From Henckelia pumila (taxonomy: Eukaryota > Streptophyta > Magnoliopsida > Lamiales > Gesneriaceae), in contig NC_133122.1 in assembly GCF_033568475.1 (NCBI RefSeq), positions 143,661,402 through 143,725,401 on the forward strand: DNA of 64,000 nt, read 5' to 3'. A program made the position numbers and the translations under genes. The notes beneath the pieces are model-generated. The model was not told the origin of the DNA. It saw only the letters and a list, made by a program, of their open reading frames with translations, and did no database searches. Below, one piece after another: positions 11,602-23,160 of the stretch. How positions within the stretch are numbered: the first letter of the stretch is position 1; each line of letters begins with the position of its first letter.

Positions 11602-12506
11602 TCAGCATCTGGTGGATCCATCGTATATGTAATCAAGAACCGCAATCACTCCAAAAACAAACGCTTCATCAATTCCAGCCTTTATCCTTACATAGTACAA
11701 ATCCATGCTTGACATCACCTTCTCCACCTCTTCCTTCACACCAATCTACATACATACATGCCATAAACAAGAAACATTATTCTCACTTTTTTAGTGGTTA
11801 ATTAATTTGCAAAGTTCATGTAAAACTACTCGGAATTATTTGTCATGAAAAACGAAGAAAATCGCGGAAATGTTAACTATATATAGTAGCTAGTACTACC
11901 TGTGCTATTACATCTCCCTTGGAACTGACAATGGTGCAAGACCTTTGCTGGAAATCACCCATGATTTCAAGGTTCCTGTAAGTGCCGAACTCCGTTGATT
12001 CGGCAGAGATCCGGATCGGAGTTTTGTTCGAAAAACATGAATTTGGTTCTTTTAAGGTGAAGACAACCTTGTTTGATCCCAAGAAGTCCCGAGTGAAGCC
12101 TTTCCATTGTCTTGTGAGGCTTAGTGCTTCAATCATTGCTCCCTACAAAAAAAAAACCTTATAATTATATATATGAATTCAAACATGGATCATATTACAT
12201 TAATATATATTAATATTAACAAAATGTGTTTACATGTAACATGATATATATATATACCTTTCTCCTCAAAAGTAGCAAATCATTTCCTTCCCCATCTTTA
12301 ACAACCATCTCTTCTTTCTTGCCAAGAATCCCACATCCATCCACTTTGAAAACAACCCTTTGCCCGCAATCCGTCACCACGAATCCGCCGCCATTCGGCA
12401 CCTTCGGCCGCCTCCTAACCACACGAACCACCTCATTAGGCGAACAATACACCTTGCTCACTATTGGCATCATCATCATCATTCCACCACCTTGTTTAGC
12501 AGCCAT
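11602..12506 (-). CDS. LURP-one-related (LOR, DUF567) protein
   Basis: Three exons on the minus strand: 12258-12506, 11900-12142 and 11602-11745. All have GT-AG junctions in phase 0, and together encode 211 residues. LOR proteins have a tubby-like beta-barrel fold with a central helix; some act in defence against oomycetes, most are uncharacterised. Visible hallmarks are GGGFVVTDCGQRVVFKVDG and LLLLRRK in exon 1, LTRQWKGFTRDFLGS in exon 2, and in exon 3 the hydrophobic C-terminal helix AFVFGVIAVLDYIYDG that fills the barrel. The length fits the family. The start at 12506 has A at -3 and G at +4. An in-frame ATG at 12545 would add 13 residues but has a weak context. A run of five Met (residues 9-13) comes from a CAT microsatellite. 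The next gene is the G-gamma subunit, 6 kb away and divergent. Confidence 0.92.
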
Positions 12507-12598
12507 ATTGATTGGTCTCTTGTACTCAACACCTCGATCGAACATATAAATTCCTTCAATATTTTATTGTAATTTATATCGCTTAATAGAACACTCCA

Positions 12599-12605
12599 AT
12601 TTATA
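12599..12605 (-). promoter_or_regulatory. Possible TATA box of the LOR gene
   Basis: On the minus strand the sequence reads CTATAAATT about 93 bases upstream of the chosen ATG. A start site some 30 bases downstream would place both candidate ATGs inside the transcript. Sequence motif only. Confidence 0.4.
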
Positions 12606-13041
12606 GACCATGCAAATGATTGTAAAGGGCTATTGTAATTAATTATTGTGTTTTTTTTTATGATTTCAAAAGTTTGGCGAGCTTTCTTGACTATGTAAAA
12701 CACAAACTGGAAAAAAAATATATGTAATATGGTGTGAAGAGGGGCAGATTCAAAGGGCTTTTGGTTTAGAAAAGCTTGACATTGGTATTATTGAATTGCC
12801 TTTTGATGTAATTCAAAAAGAGTTCGTGAGCTTTTGAAATTTGGCTGCCAAAAGAGCTTTTAGGGGGAATACTTGAAGTATATTAAATCATTGGTGGTTA
12901 GAAGCATAGTGTTAATTGGGACACTAAATTTCTTGAATTAGGCTTCGACTTTAATCAATTGACTTTTACTTTAAGGTAACTTGTCCAGATTGGACTAAAA
13001 AGATTATATAAACCTTCACGAGTTGCTAACACTAATTGATG

Positions 13042-13240
13042 TTATATAATTGGAAAATGTTACACATACACGAAATATTATACGTTGGATTATACATTAT
13101 TTAAAATTACAAAATTTTACCTCCACTTTATTTGAAAAAACTCTTTTCAAAATACATTAAAGATATTTATATAATTTCAAATAAAATGTGTAATCCAACA
13201 TATAACCCTCCGTGTACATGTAGCATTATATTATATAATT
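13042..13240. mobile_element. MITE with ~55-bp inverted repeats and 10-bp target duplication
   Basis: The element (13052-13230, 179 bp) is flanked by identical TTATATAATT at 13042-13051 and 13231-13240. Its arms share the core GTTGGATTAYACATT and run inverted for about 55 bp. The size and duplication suggest a Mutator-like MITE; the AT-rich duplication lowers the weight of that evidence. Confidence 0.65.
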
Positions 13241-16200
13241 TATGTCGGTTGACGAGTTCAAACTATTGTAAAGGTATTATTTTATAATATTATAACTGAT
13301 TTAGTGATTCATTGTTTATCATATTAATTAGTATTATTCGGTTATTACATAAAGTGCGTGAATGGGTCAATCATTCATTGAATTATAATAATATAATTAT
13401 AATACAATATCTTCTAGTAAAAAAATATATGAAAATTAAAGAAATTAATTTTACAAAATTTCAAAAACAGAGAAACCCACGCACAAAAAGTCTTGTACGA
13501 AAAAAACCCATTTCAATTATTTTTTATTTAAGAAATATTATTTGTTTAAATTTTAAGTTTTCTTTCCTAATTAATCATCCTCGTCCTTTATTAATGTAGC
13601 AATCATTGGAATATATTATAAAATTAATATAAAAATAATAAATTTATCATTTCTTAAATACTAACATTTTCATTTATATTCAAAGATAAAATTTATGTAC
13701 CTATTTCAAGTCTAAAACTTTTATATTTGAATCACTTTTACATTAAATATAGAAAATTGACATGTTAAAATTTCAATTAAACTTGAATATATTAAAATAT
13801 AAATAATTTCCTGCATGATTTTTTTTTAGGTAGGCATGATTTAAAGTTATTGAAACTATATTAATATTTTATCATTTTGGTGTAATAATAATTTCAACGA
13901 TCATTTTTCACTCGAATAGGAAATTATAATTTTTCAGGTTTGTTTTATTTTTTGTTTTATGAAGATGAAAGATAATTTTATTACAATTAAATCTCAAATT
14001 TGATATCACATCACAAACTTTAAATCTTGATTTTAGATAAGCTACAAGTCACTTGTGTACAAAAGTTGACAATTGATTTCTTTTAGTAATATCTCGGAAA
14101 ATAGAGGGGAAAAAAGTGGTTGGGGTTTGAGGGAATCTAGACTTCTTTAAATAACAATATATATAATCAATAATTAATTAAAGATCTAAAAAGTTTTAGT
14201 TTGGAAAGAGATGCTTGGCTTCACGACCATCCGATATCAGGTAACGTAACGCCAGCCACTCCCAATCAAGCATTGCATTCCAAAGAGTTTAAACGGATAA
14301 TGATTTTGTGGCATATCTCTCATTTAATTAAACTCGTCAAAATTAAATGTTTCTTTTAGTTCAACTTTCAAAGACCAATTAATGCGATAGATTAGGAAAA
14401 TTGTTCGGGGCATTTTACCATAACGTCGTGTATTATCAATCTATTATCGATTGATGAGTTCAAATTATCTTAAGTCTTAACGGTGTTACTTTAACAGTTA
14501 TCTATTGACTTATGTTTTACCTCATTCTAAATATAATTTTTTTTTTCTTTTTTATCACAATGCAATAAGCGGGGATACTATATACACAGTACACTGTAGC
14601 CAATTGGGCTAAGTAATGAAAATTGAATGGCACAAATGATATGGGCTTTTGACCATGCAATATTCTTGAATGAGATGTGTGAATGTAGAGTGGGATTTTT
14701 ATTTATTTTTAAATAATGTAGAGGAGTAACATTCCTGTGAGATGATTTCATCCGTGAGACGGGTCAATTCTACTTATATTTATAATAAAAAATAATATTT
14801 TTGACATAAAATGTAATACTTTTTAATGGATAACTCATATAAGAGACTCGTCTCTAAAAAATGACCCTTGAGATAGTCTCATAGGTGTTTTTGTCAACGT
14901 AGAGTGGGATTTGTCCCCACATTCGAAGGAAAATGCAAAGTAGGTTAGTTATACATAATTATATCAATTGACGGTGTAAAACGGATTAGTATCTCGATCG
15001 GAAAACTTCTATCGTGAGACAAAGTTCGGATAGCCTATTCCGTTCACTTGTTTGAAGACTTCGTGCTAAGTTGCTGCAGGTTCTCCTATTGTATCTTCGG
15101 AAATAAACATTTATAGCCACTCCAAGCACAATAGGAGAAGATATAATTTGTTTTAAAGACGCTCCATTTTAATACTGGCCTCGGATTCTTTTTCCGCTTG
15201 CTTCATTGGCAGGATCGGTCTTACCACCTTGTCTGCTCACTTGGTTCATATATACAAAGAGATCACAAACCAATTTCTAAATTACTTATGTTTATTTCAT
15301 TCACTATTGCGAATTGGTTTACTCGTTGAATATCAAATATATTTTGAGTAACATATAATGTCTAGTGCAAATACGCATATATAATCTAAAGCATCGTCTA
15401 ATAATCTAAAAAATAAAATCATATAATCTAAACCCGAAAAAAAACACAAAAACAAAAATAGTGAAGTTCATGATTTGTTCTTCCAAAAAAAACCTTTTAT
15501 AGTCTAACTTTGGGCTTGAATTGACACAAATCAGAGCAGGCCTCACTGGCCCGAACCTAAAATAGGCATTAGCTGTTCGATTTGGACGTTAACTTGTTCC
15601 ATTAAATGCCACAGCTCCCACCGTTTTTAGAGTAATGTAATATATTCCATTACTGTTACTAGGAATGTTGATAATAAAGACAAGTTTGACGTCTTGGTTA
15701 CGTTTTGCCTTTTTCCTCTTTTTTTTTTTTTTAATTTTTTTATTCAAGTTCTCAAACTGTAGTAAGACTAATATTTACTATTAAGATATTACTTTTTAAT
15801 TGAATATAAATCTCATCAATCGTAAAAAAAAAATTAGTGTACAAGCAGCGACGCTTACACCAATACACTAAATTGTTATTACGAATCACTTCAACTTGGC
15901 CCATACTGTGCATTTTTAATTACTTGTTACAAATGGATGATTAAAAAGTATTCGATTCAAACTATTCAAATTCAAACATTATACTATTTTATTCGATATT
16001 TTAGGAGGATATTTGTGAATTTTAATATTTTATTCAAATAATATATATAACTGTGTGTTATATTATATTTAAATATCTAAACTGAACTTGATCTCGAACT
16101 CTAATCCAAACAAAATTTAAACTAAAAAAAATTTAAATATTATAGTTTGAAAGTGAAATCGAACCTACATTTTTATTTGATATTCTACTTGATTTGACTC

Positions 16201-16683
16201 GTTTATTTCTGAATTACAACCAAAGTTTTCAGAATATAACTATCACATTTTATTATTTATTACAAAAAAATCAGCTCATTCCGTATTGAATATTATGTTA
16301 TATTCTACAATTTACTATAGATAACGCTCGTTATGTCCAACTCAACTCGCCATATATACCCCGATTTATGGATAGTATATATAGCCAACTTAGCTCATCC
16401 CATGCTTGATATAGTTAACCACTAGTTCGATTAGCTGAGCATGGCACATATAACCATACTCGCCATGTTTACCAATTTGGCTAAGCATATTTTATTCATC
16501 ATATGCTAACTGTCAAAACAAAAATCAGTTCAAAAGTCAAGCACAAGACTCTATGTAAGTGGCATTTTCATCGAATTACGGTAAGTATGTCGGGTTGGCC
16601 CGCAATCCATCTAAAATAAACGATTTGGGTTGGTGATTTTCTACTAATTAATGATATGTATGTTTTCAGCTAGTTCTATTTGT
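13241..16683. other. Gene-free stretch
   Basis: AT-rich. It holds one GAGACGGTCTCA-family copy (14722-14895) and, at about 15080-15140, an inverted TTCTCCTATTGT ... ACAATAGGAGAA pair about 50 bp apart. The 95-residue frame at 13312-13599 is low-complexity and judged non-coding. Confidence 0.5.
14722..14895 (+). mobile_element. GAGACGGTCTCA-family short dispersed repeat, copy 3
   Basis: About 174 bp, same orientation as the 3545 copy. It shares GAGTAACATTCCTGTGAGA at the left, GTGAGACGGGTCAATTC inside, and GTCTCATAGGTGTTTTTGTC at the right. Confidence 0.78.
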
Positions 16684-17455
16684 ATATCAAGTCATAGTGC
16701 AGTTTATGGGAATATACTTCATCTTATATATAATTAATGTATCATAAATTGCGAGATACTGGTAAGTAATATATGCGAAGAAACATACAAGTTACTCTCA
16801 AAATAAGAATATATGTGTTGTGTTTCATCAGCACATTCGTGGATATATCTAGGTACGAGATGAGACACTCCTGAACATTAATCTTTTATAAATATTCAAG
16901 ATAAAACTGCTATGATTAGTTTTTGACTATAGAGGGAGTGAAGTTTAAAACTGAGTAGACCTCTTGCGATATGGTTTTACGGAATTAGTTCCTTACGATG
17001 AGTTGATCCGTCTCGTTGATACCTTTCACTAGATCTAATTTAAGAATTTGTTTGGTTAAAAAAAAATTGGAAAAAAAGAGAGATAAAATTATATCAAGTC
17101 GTAGCGCATAATCGCGAGATACTGGTAAGTAATATCTGCGAAGACCATACAAGTTACTCTCAAAATAAGAATATATGTGTTGTGTTTCATCAGCACATTT
17201 GTGGATATATTTATGTACGAGAGGAGATACTCCGAAACATTAATCTTTTATAAATGTTTAAGATAAAACTGCTATGATTAGTTTTTGACTATAAAAGGAG
17301 CGTAATTTAAAAATGAGTAGACCTTTTGCGATATGGTTTTACGTAATTAGTTCCTTACGACGAGTTGATCCGTCTCGTTTATAACTTTTACTAGATCTTA
17401 TTTAAGAATTTGTTTGGTTAAAAAAAAAATTTGCAAAAAAAGAGAGATAAAATCA
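16684..17455. repeat. Tandem duplication, two ~365-bp units
   Basis: Unit 1 (about 16684-17090) and unit 2 (about 17091-17455) match almost base for base over 340 bp, from GCGAGATACTGGTAAGTAAT to TTTGTTTGGTTAAAAA. Unit 2 lacks about 45 bp present near the start of unit 1. Scattered substitutions show the duplication is not very recent. No gene lies in either unit. Confidence 0.88.
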
Positions 17456-18692
17456 TAAAATAGAATTAAGAATAAAGAGATGATATGAACATTGACAATA
17501 GCACACAGACCTAGTACCAGAATGGGATACAATGAGCCGACCAGCTTCACAGAACCAGCTCAGAAATGCCATGCAAACAGCCTATCAACAAATCTTAAAA
17601 TATACATCCTCAAATCTTAACAGCGCCACCAGAGATTCCTCAGTCTCCCAAAAAAACACACAGCTGGAGGTGCAGCATGCCTTTGCCAATATTTTTCACC
17701 AAAGATATTTACATATTTCCCCCCCTCCCCCCATTTTTTCTGTATCCGTTTTACCCGATACTGTAAAAACGAGGATGAATTCCACAGTTTCAGAATCAAT
17801 CTCACTCACCCAGAAGCCTGTCACGTGTGCTTTCTGTCCTCTCTTCCCCTGTACAACTCTGATACTCCAACCCCATATTACACACACTCACTGTGTGCCA
17901 GAAAGTGACTGCTTTTTCTTTAGTTCAGATTTTTCTTTCTTTCTTTCTTTTTAATTTGCCTCTTTTCCATTTTTCAGAATGAGTTGAAAAATGGGTTTTC
18001 AAGAAAATTGATGAAGAATCTTGATTACGTCTGATTATTGTTATTAGCACAAAATTACAGAACTTTTTCTTTTTATTTTTTTAAAAAGAAATTATTTCCT
18101 ATCTCAATCTCTCCGCATTCACAAGTATATATCCTGCAGCTTTTTTCACCGTCTTTTCTCTAATATATGTCCATTATTGTTTGAAGGAGAAAGAAATAAA
18201 ACAGTCTTTTTCAGCAGGTACTATACCATCCATTATCACTCAACTTTTTGAATTTCTATCACCTCCAACAGTAACAAAAAATAATGGGTTTTTTTTTGTT
18301 AATTTACACTTGTTTTATTCATTTATTTATTATTTATATAACCCAAGCAACTGCAGACAAGAGGTCTGAGTGAAGTAAATGGCATTCATTTATTTCTGTA
18401 CTATATAGTATAGTATTTCTGCGTGTATATATAGTGTATAGCTTTGTTCTGCAATTGGTTCTGCCCATAGTTGTTGTGTGGCAGAGCTTTTCGGGCCCCT
18501 GTAATTATACCTCCCAGTCAGAATTTAGTAATTATTTCCTGTCTTTTTTCCCCTTCCATTCCCAAACGTTAACCTTATTTTCTCCCTTCTCTCCTTCTCT
18601 CCTTCTGCAGGCACTGTGTGCGCCTGTTTCTTGGGATCTTTTCACTATCTCACTGCATTGCAAAGTTTCATTCTTTGGGAACTTTGTTTTTA
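17456..18692 (+). promoter_or_regulatory. Upstream region and probable 5' UTR of the G-gamma gene
   Basis: The 140-residue frame at 17532-17954 has low-complexity composition and no recognised domain, and is treated as non-coding. A TATATATAG stretch lies near 18427. A pyrimidine-rich run at about 18575-18610 ends CTTCTGCAG, so a 5' UTR intron may end there. The transcript start is not determined. Confidence 0.4.
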
Positions 18693-18719
18693 ATGGGTGA
18701 TTTCGGGCCTGAAAATTGA
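18693..18719 (+). CDS. Short upstream ORF before the G-gamma start
   Basis: An ATG at 18693 opens eight codons (MGDFGPEN) and stops at TGA, 31 bases before the main ATG at 18751. If it lies in the 5' UTR it could reduce main-frame translation. No conservation data were available. Confidence 0.4.
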   Translation: MGDFGPEN

Positions 18720-18750
18720 CGAGCGTTTTGGATATTTTCTTGGGCGAAAA

Positions 18751-20873
18751 ATGTCTGGTTTAAGAGGGAATGGCTCTGTGTCAACGCTGCCGCCGCCGCG
18801 GCCCAAATCGCCGCCCAAGTACCCTGATTTGTACGGGAAGCGGCGGGAGTTGGCCAAGATTCAGATTCTGGAGAGGGAGATTGGTTTTCTTGAGGTACGT
18901 GCAATTTTTTGCTCTGTTTTTGTTGTTGTTGTTACTTTCTTGGCCGATTTGACTTCATTTTTCATGCTTGAATTCTTCTAGAATTCACTTCGTTTGGGCA
19001 AATGGGAAAAGTCCGGTTAGTTTTGGACAAACTCCCAAGAACTTTAATTTGATTTGGTGGTCTTTTGTTGGTGCCATCTGTGAATACATCTTAAAACTCA
19101 ACTTTGTGCTAATTTTTTAAGTGTACTTTTAATGATTACTTATGTGTTCTTTACTCCTTTTTTTAGTGTACTTTTTATGATTAATTAGTGATGGTAATTT
19201 TTTTACTCTTACTCTGAGGATCTTGTGTGCTTTCTTTTTCATTTTTTAATTTCATTTTTATGAGTAGGTAGGTGGGGTAGAGATTTGAATGAGACTTTAG
19301 CAAGGTAGTATGGTGATGACAATGACTGTTAATTGTGTGGGGAAATACAAAGGGCCCTCATAGTTTGTGGTGTGTGTCATCACATTGCACAAGGAGCCCA
19401 AAAGTGAATTATTTCTTTGGTAAAACTTTAATTTGAATGCTTATTTTGGAAATGTATGGACCACTTCAATTTACCTGTTTTTTGGAAGATTAAATGATTC
19501 ATCATGGACTCAAAAAGTTCTCAATCAAAAAGGCCATCTAATATGTCACGATACACCATTTGGTGGGGATGATATTTGAATGCCCTGATCGCACTTCGTC
19601 TAACAAAATTAATCACACCATGTGAATTACCTATGTCGTTCAATTTTCTTTTATCACTCGTATATCACACGGCCTCGTCTCTTCAATGATACCATGTCAT
19701 CGGACCTAAACTTATCGGAGAAATGTATGATGCCACACACATGCCAGGCCTTATTATACTTTTGGAATGTAGAATCCTAATAATCCTGAAAGCTTGAGGT
19801 TTGCCTTGGAAGTGGAGTAAAATTTGTTTTTGCTCTTAAAGAATATATGCCTCCATGTATAGTGAAGCTGCATTTTGTTTAATCAGGAAGAATTGAAAGC
19901 TGTCGAAGGCCTTCCACCGGCTTCAAGATCTTGTAAAGAGTATGTTAGTTTCTGGAATGCATCAGCTTTTTATTTCAAGCACGAATATGAACATGGCCAA
20001 TATTTTGAATGTGGTTTCGTCTTTCCTCAAATGATACATACCGTGTTACCTATCTTGATACTGGATTTCATTGACAGGGTTGCAGATTTCGTAGCAGCAA
20101 ATGCAGATCCTCTAATACCTACGTGAGAACCGAGAACATACATTGGTTATCTTTTCCATTGCGTAATTCTAGTTTTTTTTTCTAATCTTTTATCTTTTGT
20201 CTTGGTGATTTTTGAAAGCAGAACCAAGAAGATTAGCAGATCACGCCGCTGCTGGAAATGGCTCTGCAGGTATGAGCTCCTGAACTGTCATCGAAAAGTT
20301 AAAAAATGCACAAACTCTAAAACCTTCTTTGAAATTGTTCCTGCTTTCCCCGCTTTAATTTTATCATTCATAATCTAAGTATAAATCCCATTTTTTTGCA
20401 GTGGATTATCATGCTTCAGTATATCCTGGATTTTCTGTTGCTGTCACCACTGCACGTGTGATCTCGAGTTGCCACACTGCCCCGAATGCAATACATGTCG
20501 TTGCAGAAACAGATGTTTGAGCTGCCGAATGCCAAAATGCAAATGTTTTTCGTGCTGGAACAGCCGATGCTTTGACGACTGTACATGTAGATTGCCTCGC
20601 TGCTGCATTCCTGAGTTTACCTCGTGCTTAAGTTGGCCTTCGTGTTTCTCGTGTTGGTCTTGGCCTTCGTGTTTCTCGTGTTTGTCTTGGCCTTCATGCT
20701 TGACGTGCTCTTGTTCTTGTGTGAACCCTTGCTCTATCCCGTGCTCTTGTCCGAGTATCAAGTGTAGATATCCTAAATGTCTTAAGGTAAAAAAATATCC
20801 TAAATGTCTTAAGGTAAATGTATGTTCATATTGTGACAAAAACTGCTGCTACCCTTGCTACTTCTGTTATTAG
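18751..20873 (+). CDS. GG3: Type-C heterotrimeric G protein gamma subunit (AGG3/GS3/DEP1 class)
   Basis: Five exons (18751-18894, 19887-19939, 20078-20122, 20222-20269, 20402-20873) join in phase to encode 253 residues. The N-terminus is proline-rich ([20 protein letters not shown]). Residues about 29-80 form the G-gamma-like coiled-coil domain that pairs with G-beta and end in the hallmark DPLIP at 76-80. A hydrophobic stretch (about 99-112) may span or anchor to the membrane. The remaining 140 residues are extremely cysteine-rich, often in Cys-X-Cys pairs. This order defines type-C gamma subunits, which in Arabidopsis and rice control organ, seed or grain size and nitrogen and ABA responses at the plasma membrane. 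Two sets of tandem 9-residue repeats lie in the tail. Intron 1 is about 1 kb. An upstream ORF precedes the start. Confidence 0.93.
20634..20714 (+). repeat. Three tandem 27-base units in the G-gamma tail
   Basis: Three in-frame units beginning TGGCCTTCRTG encode [18 protein letters not shown] and WPSCLTCSC. Units 1 and 2 are nearly identical at the DNA level and unit 3 has diverged. The 27-base period keeps the frame and the cysteine spacing. Confidence 0.9.
20768..20821 (+). repeat. Two tandem 27-base units near the end of the G-gamma tail
   Basis: ATATCCTAAATGTCTTAAGG occurs at 20768 and 20795, a 27-base period encoding YPKCLKVKK then YPKCLKVNV. Each unit also contains AAGGTAAA, which resembles a splice donor, though the open frame runs through both. 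Confidence 0.9.
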
Positions 20874-22141
20874 AATTATATAATAATGTCGACATGTTTA
20901 AATGTTTGGTTTGTTATAAATTTGATTCTTTAAATTTCATGGATCTCCACTTTTTTATCTCTGCATTCTCAACCAACATTTTTTTGGACTAACCTGTTGC
21001 ACAAACTTGCTTACTTTTTACTTGGTTAGCGTAGTTTGCAGATTATTGCGTTAGTTCGGGGTTTAGTTAGTGCGCATTAAAAGGCAACGGCTGCGACTTC
21101 TCACATTATTTAAAAAAAATCTCACGCAACTAAAAATAAAAGGAAAACAAACGAATTAACAAAAAGTAACGGGAAAAAGAGTAAATTTTTTGGAGAGTTA
21201 GAAAGAGGCTTAAATATTTCTTTCAGCTCAATAACAAATCTTTCTATCCAATGCTTTGTTTGGTACGATTATTATTAATTTCGGTATAAATTATCTTATT
21301 TAATCTTGCGTTCTTTTTGACGTATTATTTATCTATCCATTAATTATTTATTTTACATCAATTAAATTTTTAATTATTTATTTTACATCAATCAAATTAT
21401 TAAATTGAAATTACAATATTATCCTTTATAAATAATATTATTCATATTTTATTTATTATTAAAAAACAAAATTGTAATTTATCATTTTTATATAAAATTT
21501 AATCAATCAAATCAAATAAATTATAATCTATAAATCAAATCAAATGCTAAATTAACTATTATTTCTTATTTATTTTTATTTATATTACATTACTAATTTA
21601 TATATTATATATTCTATCACTCAAACCAAACTAACTATTTTCGGGACTTGTGGAGCGGACTATCATGGTTGCCTATAAGAAAATTATATTTTTATTTTAT
21701 ATTTGACAAAGAAAATATTTTAAGTTGTATTTAGATTGATGAATTTGAAATAAGGAACGTACAAATCATGATATATGAGACGTGATATTCTTCTTCTTTC
21801 AAAATCGAGTTCATCAATCAAAAGTCTTATCTCGTACCTCTTTTAACTCATTCATTTAAGTTATATTTTTTATTCATGCGATCCGATTATATATTTTAGT
21901 TGTCATATTTAATGTTATCTTTTCTACACGTTACCAATTTATCTATATTAAATAAATATCCTTAATTACTTATGTAATTATTTTATTACATTAAAATTTT
22001 CATTAAATAAGAGAAAAATGAGAGATTGCTTTACAAATTTATTTTTTCAAATTTTTCTTAATTTGTATGAAAACACACACAAACCTAGCTAAGTGAGTGG
22101 GGCGGATGAAATATTTGAATTGCTGAGTTTGAAATTAGACG
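20874..22141. other. Gene-free stretch after the G-gamma gene
   Basis: It contains the presumed 3' UTR. A 30-bp direct duplication (TTATTTATTTTACATCAAT core) lies at about 21340-21400. A possible diverged MITE at about 21250-21635 has GTTTGGT-like inverted ends. No gene recognised. Confidence 0.45.
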
Positions 22142-22268
22142 AAGTTATTTGGGATATTAGTCAAAATAGTTCTGTAAGTTTGTTTGTTTTGTGATTTGGT
22201 CCTGCAAGTATTCAATTTTGGGTTTTGGTCCTGTAAATTTAGTTATGTTTTGGTTTTTAGTTTATTTT

Positions 22269-22815
22269 CATTTAAGAAATGTTTTTATAACCGCACCGGT
22301 GATTAAACCAATCTAACTTAAAAAAACGGTTCAACTGATTGGACCATTTTAACTGAATGATCGGATTGAAAAATCGTTTATATAATATAATATAATTAAT
22401 AATATATTTAAAATTAAAAAACCTAAAAATGTTATATAAATAGAAAATATATATATTTATCGTAATTTTTGAAAACTAAATAACTATATAAATATATTCA
22501 ATATATTAGTTATAGTTATATATTTTTTTACAAAATAATTGAATTAATTAAAAAACTCTACTATTAATAAATAATATTTTTAATGAATAAAAAATTCAAA
22601 ATAATCATGTATATATATAATAAAATATTAAATTAAGTTTTTAAAATAAAAAATTAATTTTTTTAAAAAAATTGAAAAACCAGTTTTTCGGTTCTTGACC
22701 GGTTCTACCGATAAAATCATTTTTGGGAGTGTTTCAAATCAGACCAATGACCGGTTTCGGGTCGAAATGGTGGAACCGATCGGTACAGTCCAATTTTGAA
22801 AACATGGCATTTAAG
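22269..22815. mobile_element. hAT-type non-autonomous element, copy 2 of the ~540-bp family
   Basis: 531 bp (22277-22807) inside the outer MITE, flanked by identical 8-bp duplications CATTTAAG (22269-22276 and 22808-22815). It aligns with the element at 8083-8624, including ATTCAAAATAATCATGTATR and the terminal TTTTGAAAACATGG. Confidence 0.82.
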
Positions 22816-22922
22816 TGTTGATGTCACAACAGACATATCATCATTTTTTAATGCCACGTGAGCATTTTTAGCTGTCACGTCATCATTTTTTGATGCCACG
22901 TTAAAACTTTATGAAGAAATGA

Positions 22923-23160
22923 CTAAAACCTAGGGGTGAGTTTTCGGTATATCGTATCAAAAATATTGGTATAAAAAAAGTTCATGCTGGCATCGATATC
23001 GAAATTCTGAAATTTTGGTATGGAAAAAATCCATGCTGATACCGTATAGATACTGAAAAAAATTCGATATACCAAAAAAATATATATATATCGAAAAAAT
23101 TTTGGAACGGTATCCCGAAAAGTCGATATTTTGGCTCAGTATATCAGCCCTACTAAAATC
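22923..23160. mobile_element. hAT-type MITE (TAGGGGTGAG ends)
   Basis: 222 bp (22931-23152) inside the outer MITE. It begins TAGGGGTGAG and ends CAGCCCTA, the common plant hAT terminus, with flanks CTAAAACC and CTAAAATC (7 of 8 match). The body repeats TTCGGTATA / TCGATAT motifs. Non-coding. Confidence 0.8.

Noticed and set aside
15080-15140. Inverted CTCCTATTGT / ACAATAGGAG pair
   Set aside because: The arms are only about 12 bp with no flanking duplication or wider similarity; could be chance.
17532-17954. 140-residue open frame upstream of the G-gamma gene
   Set aside because: Low-complexity Ser/Phe/Pro-rich translation, no domain, and it lies in a pyrimidine-rich promoter/5' UTR-like region.
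20444-20839. 131-residue minus-strand frame rich in KHEGQ repeats
   Set aside because: It is the antisense shadow of the cysteine-rich tail repeats in the G-gamma exon.
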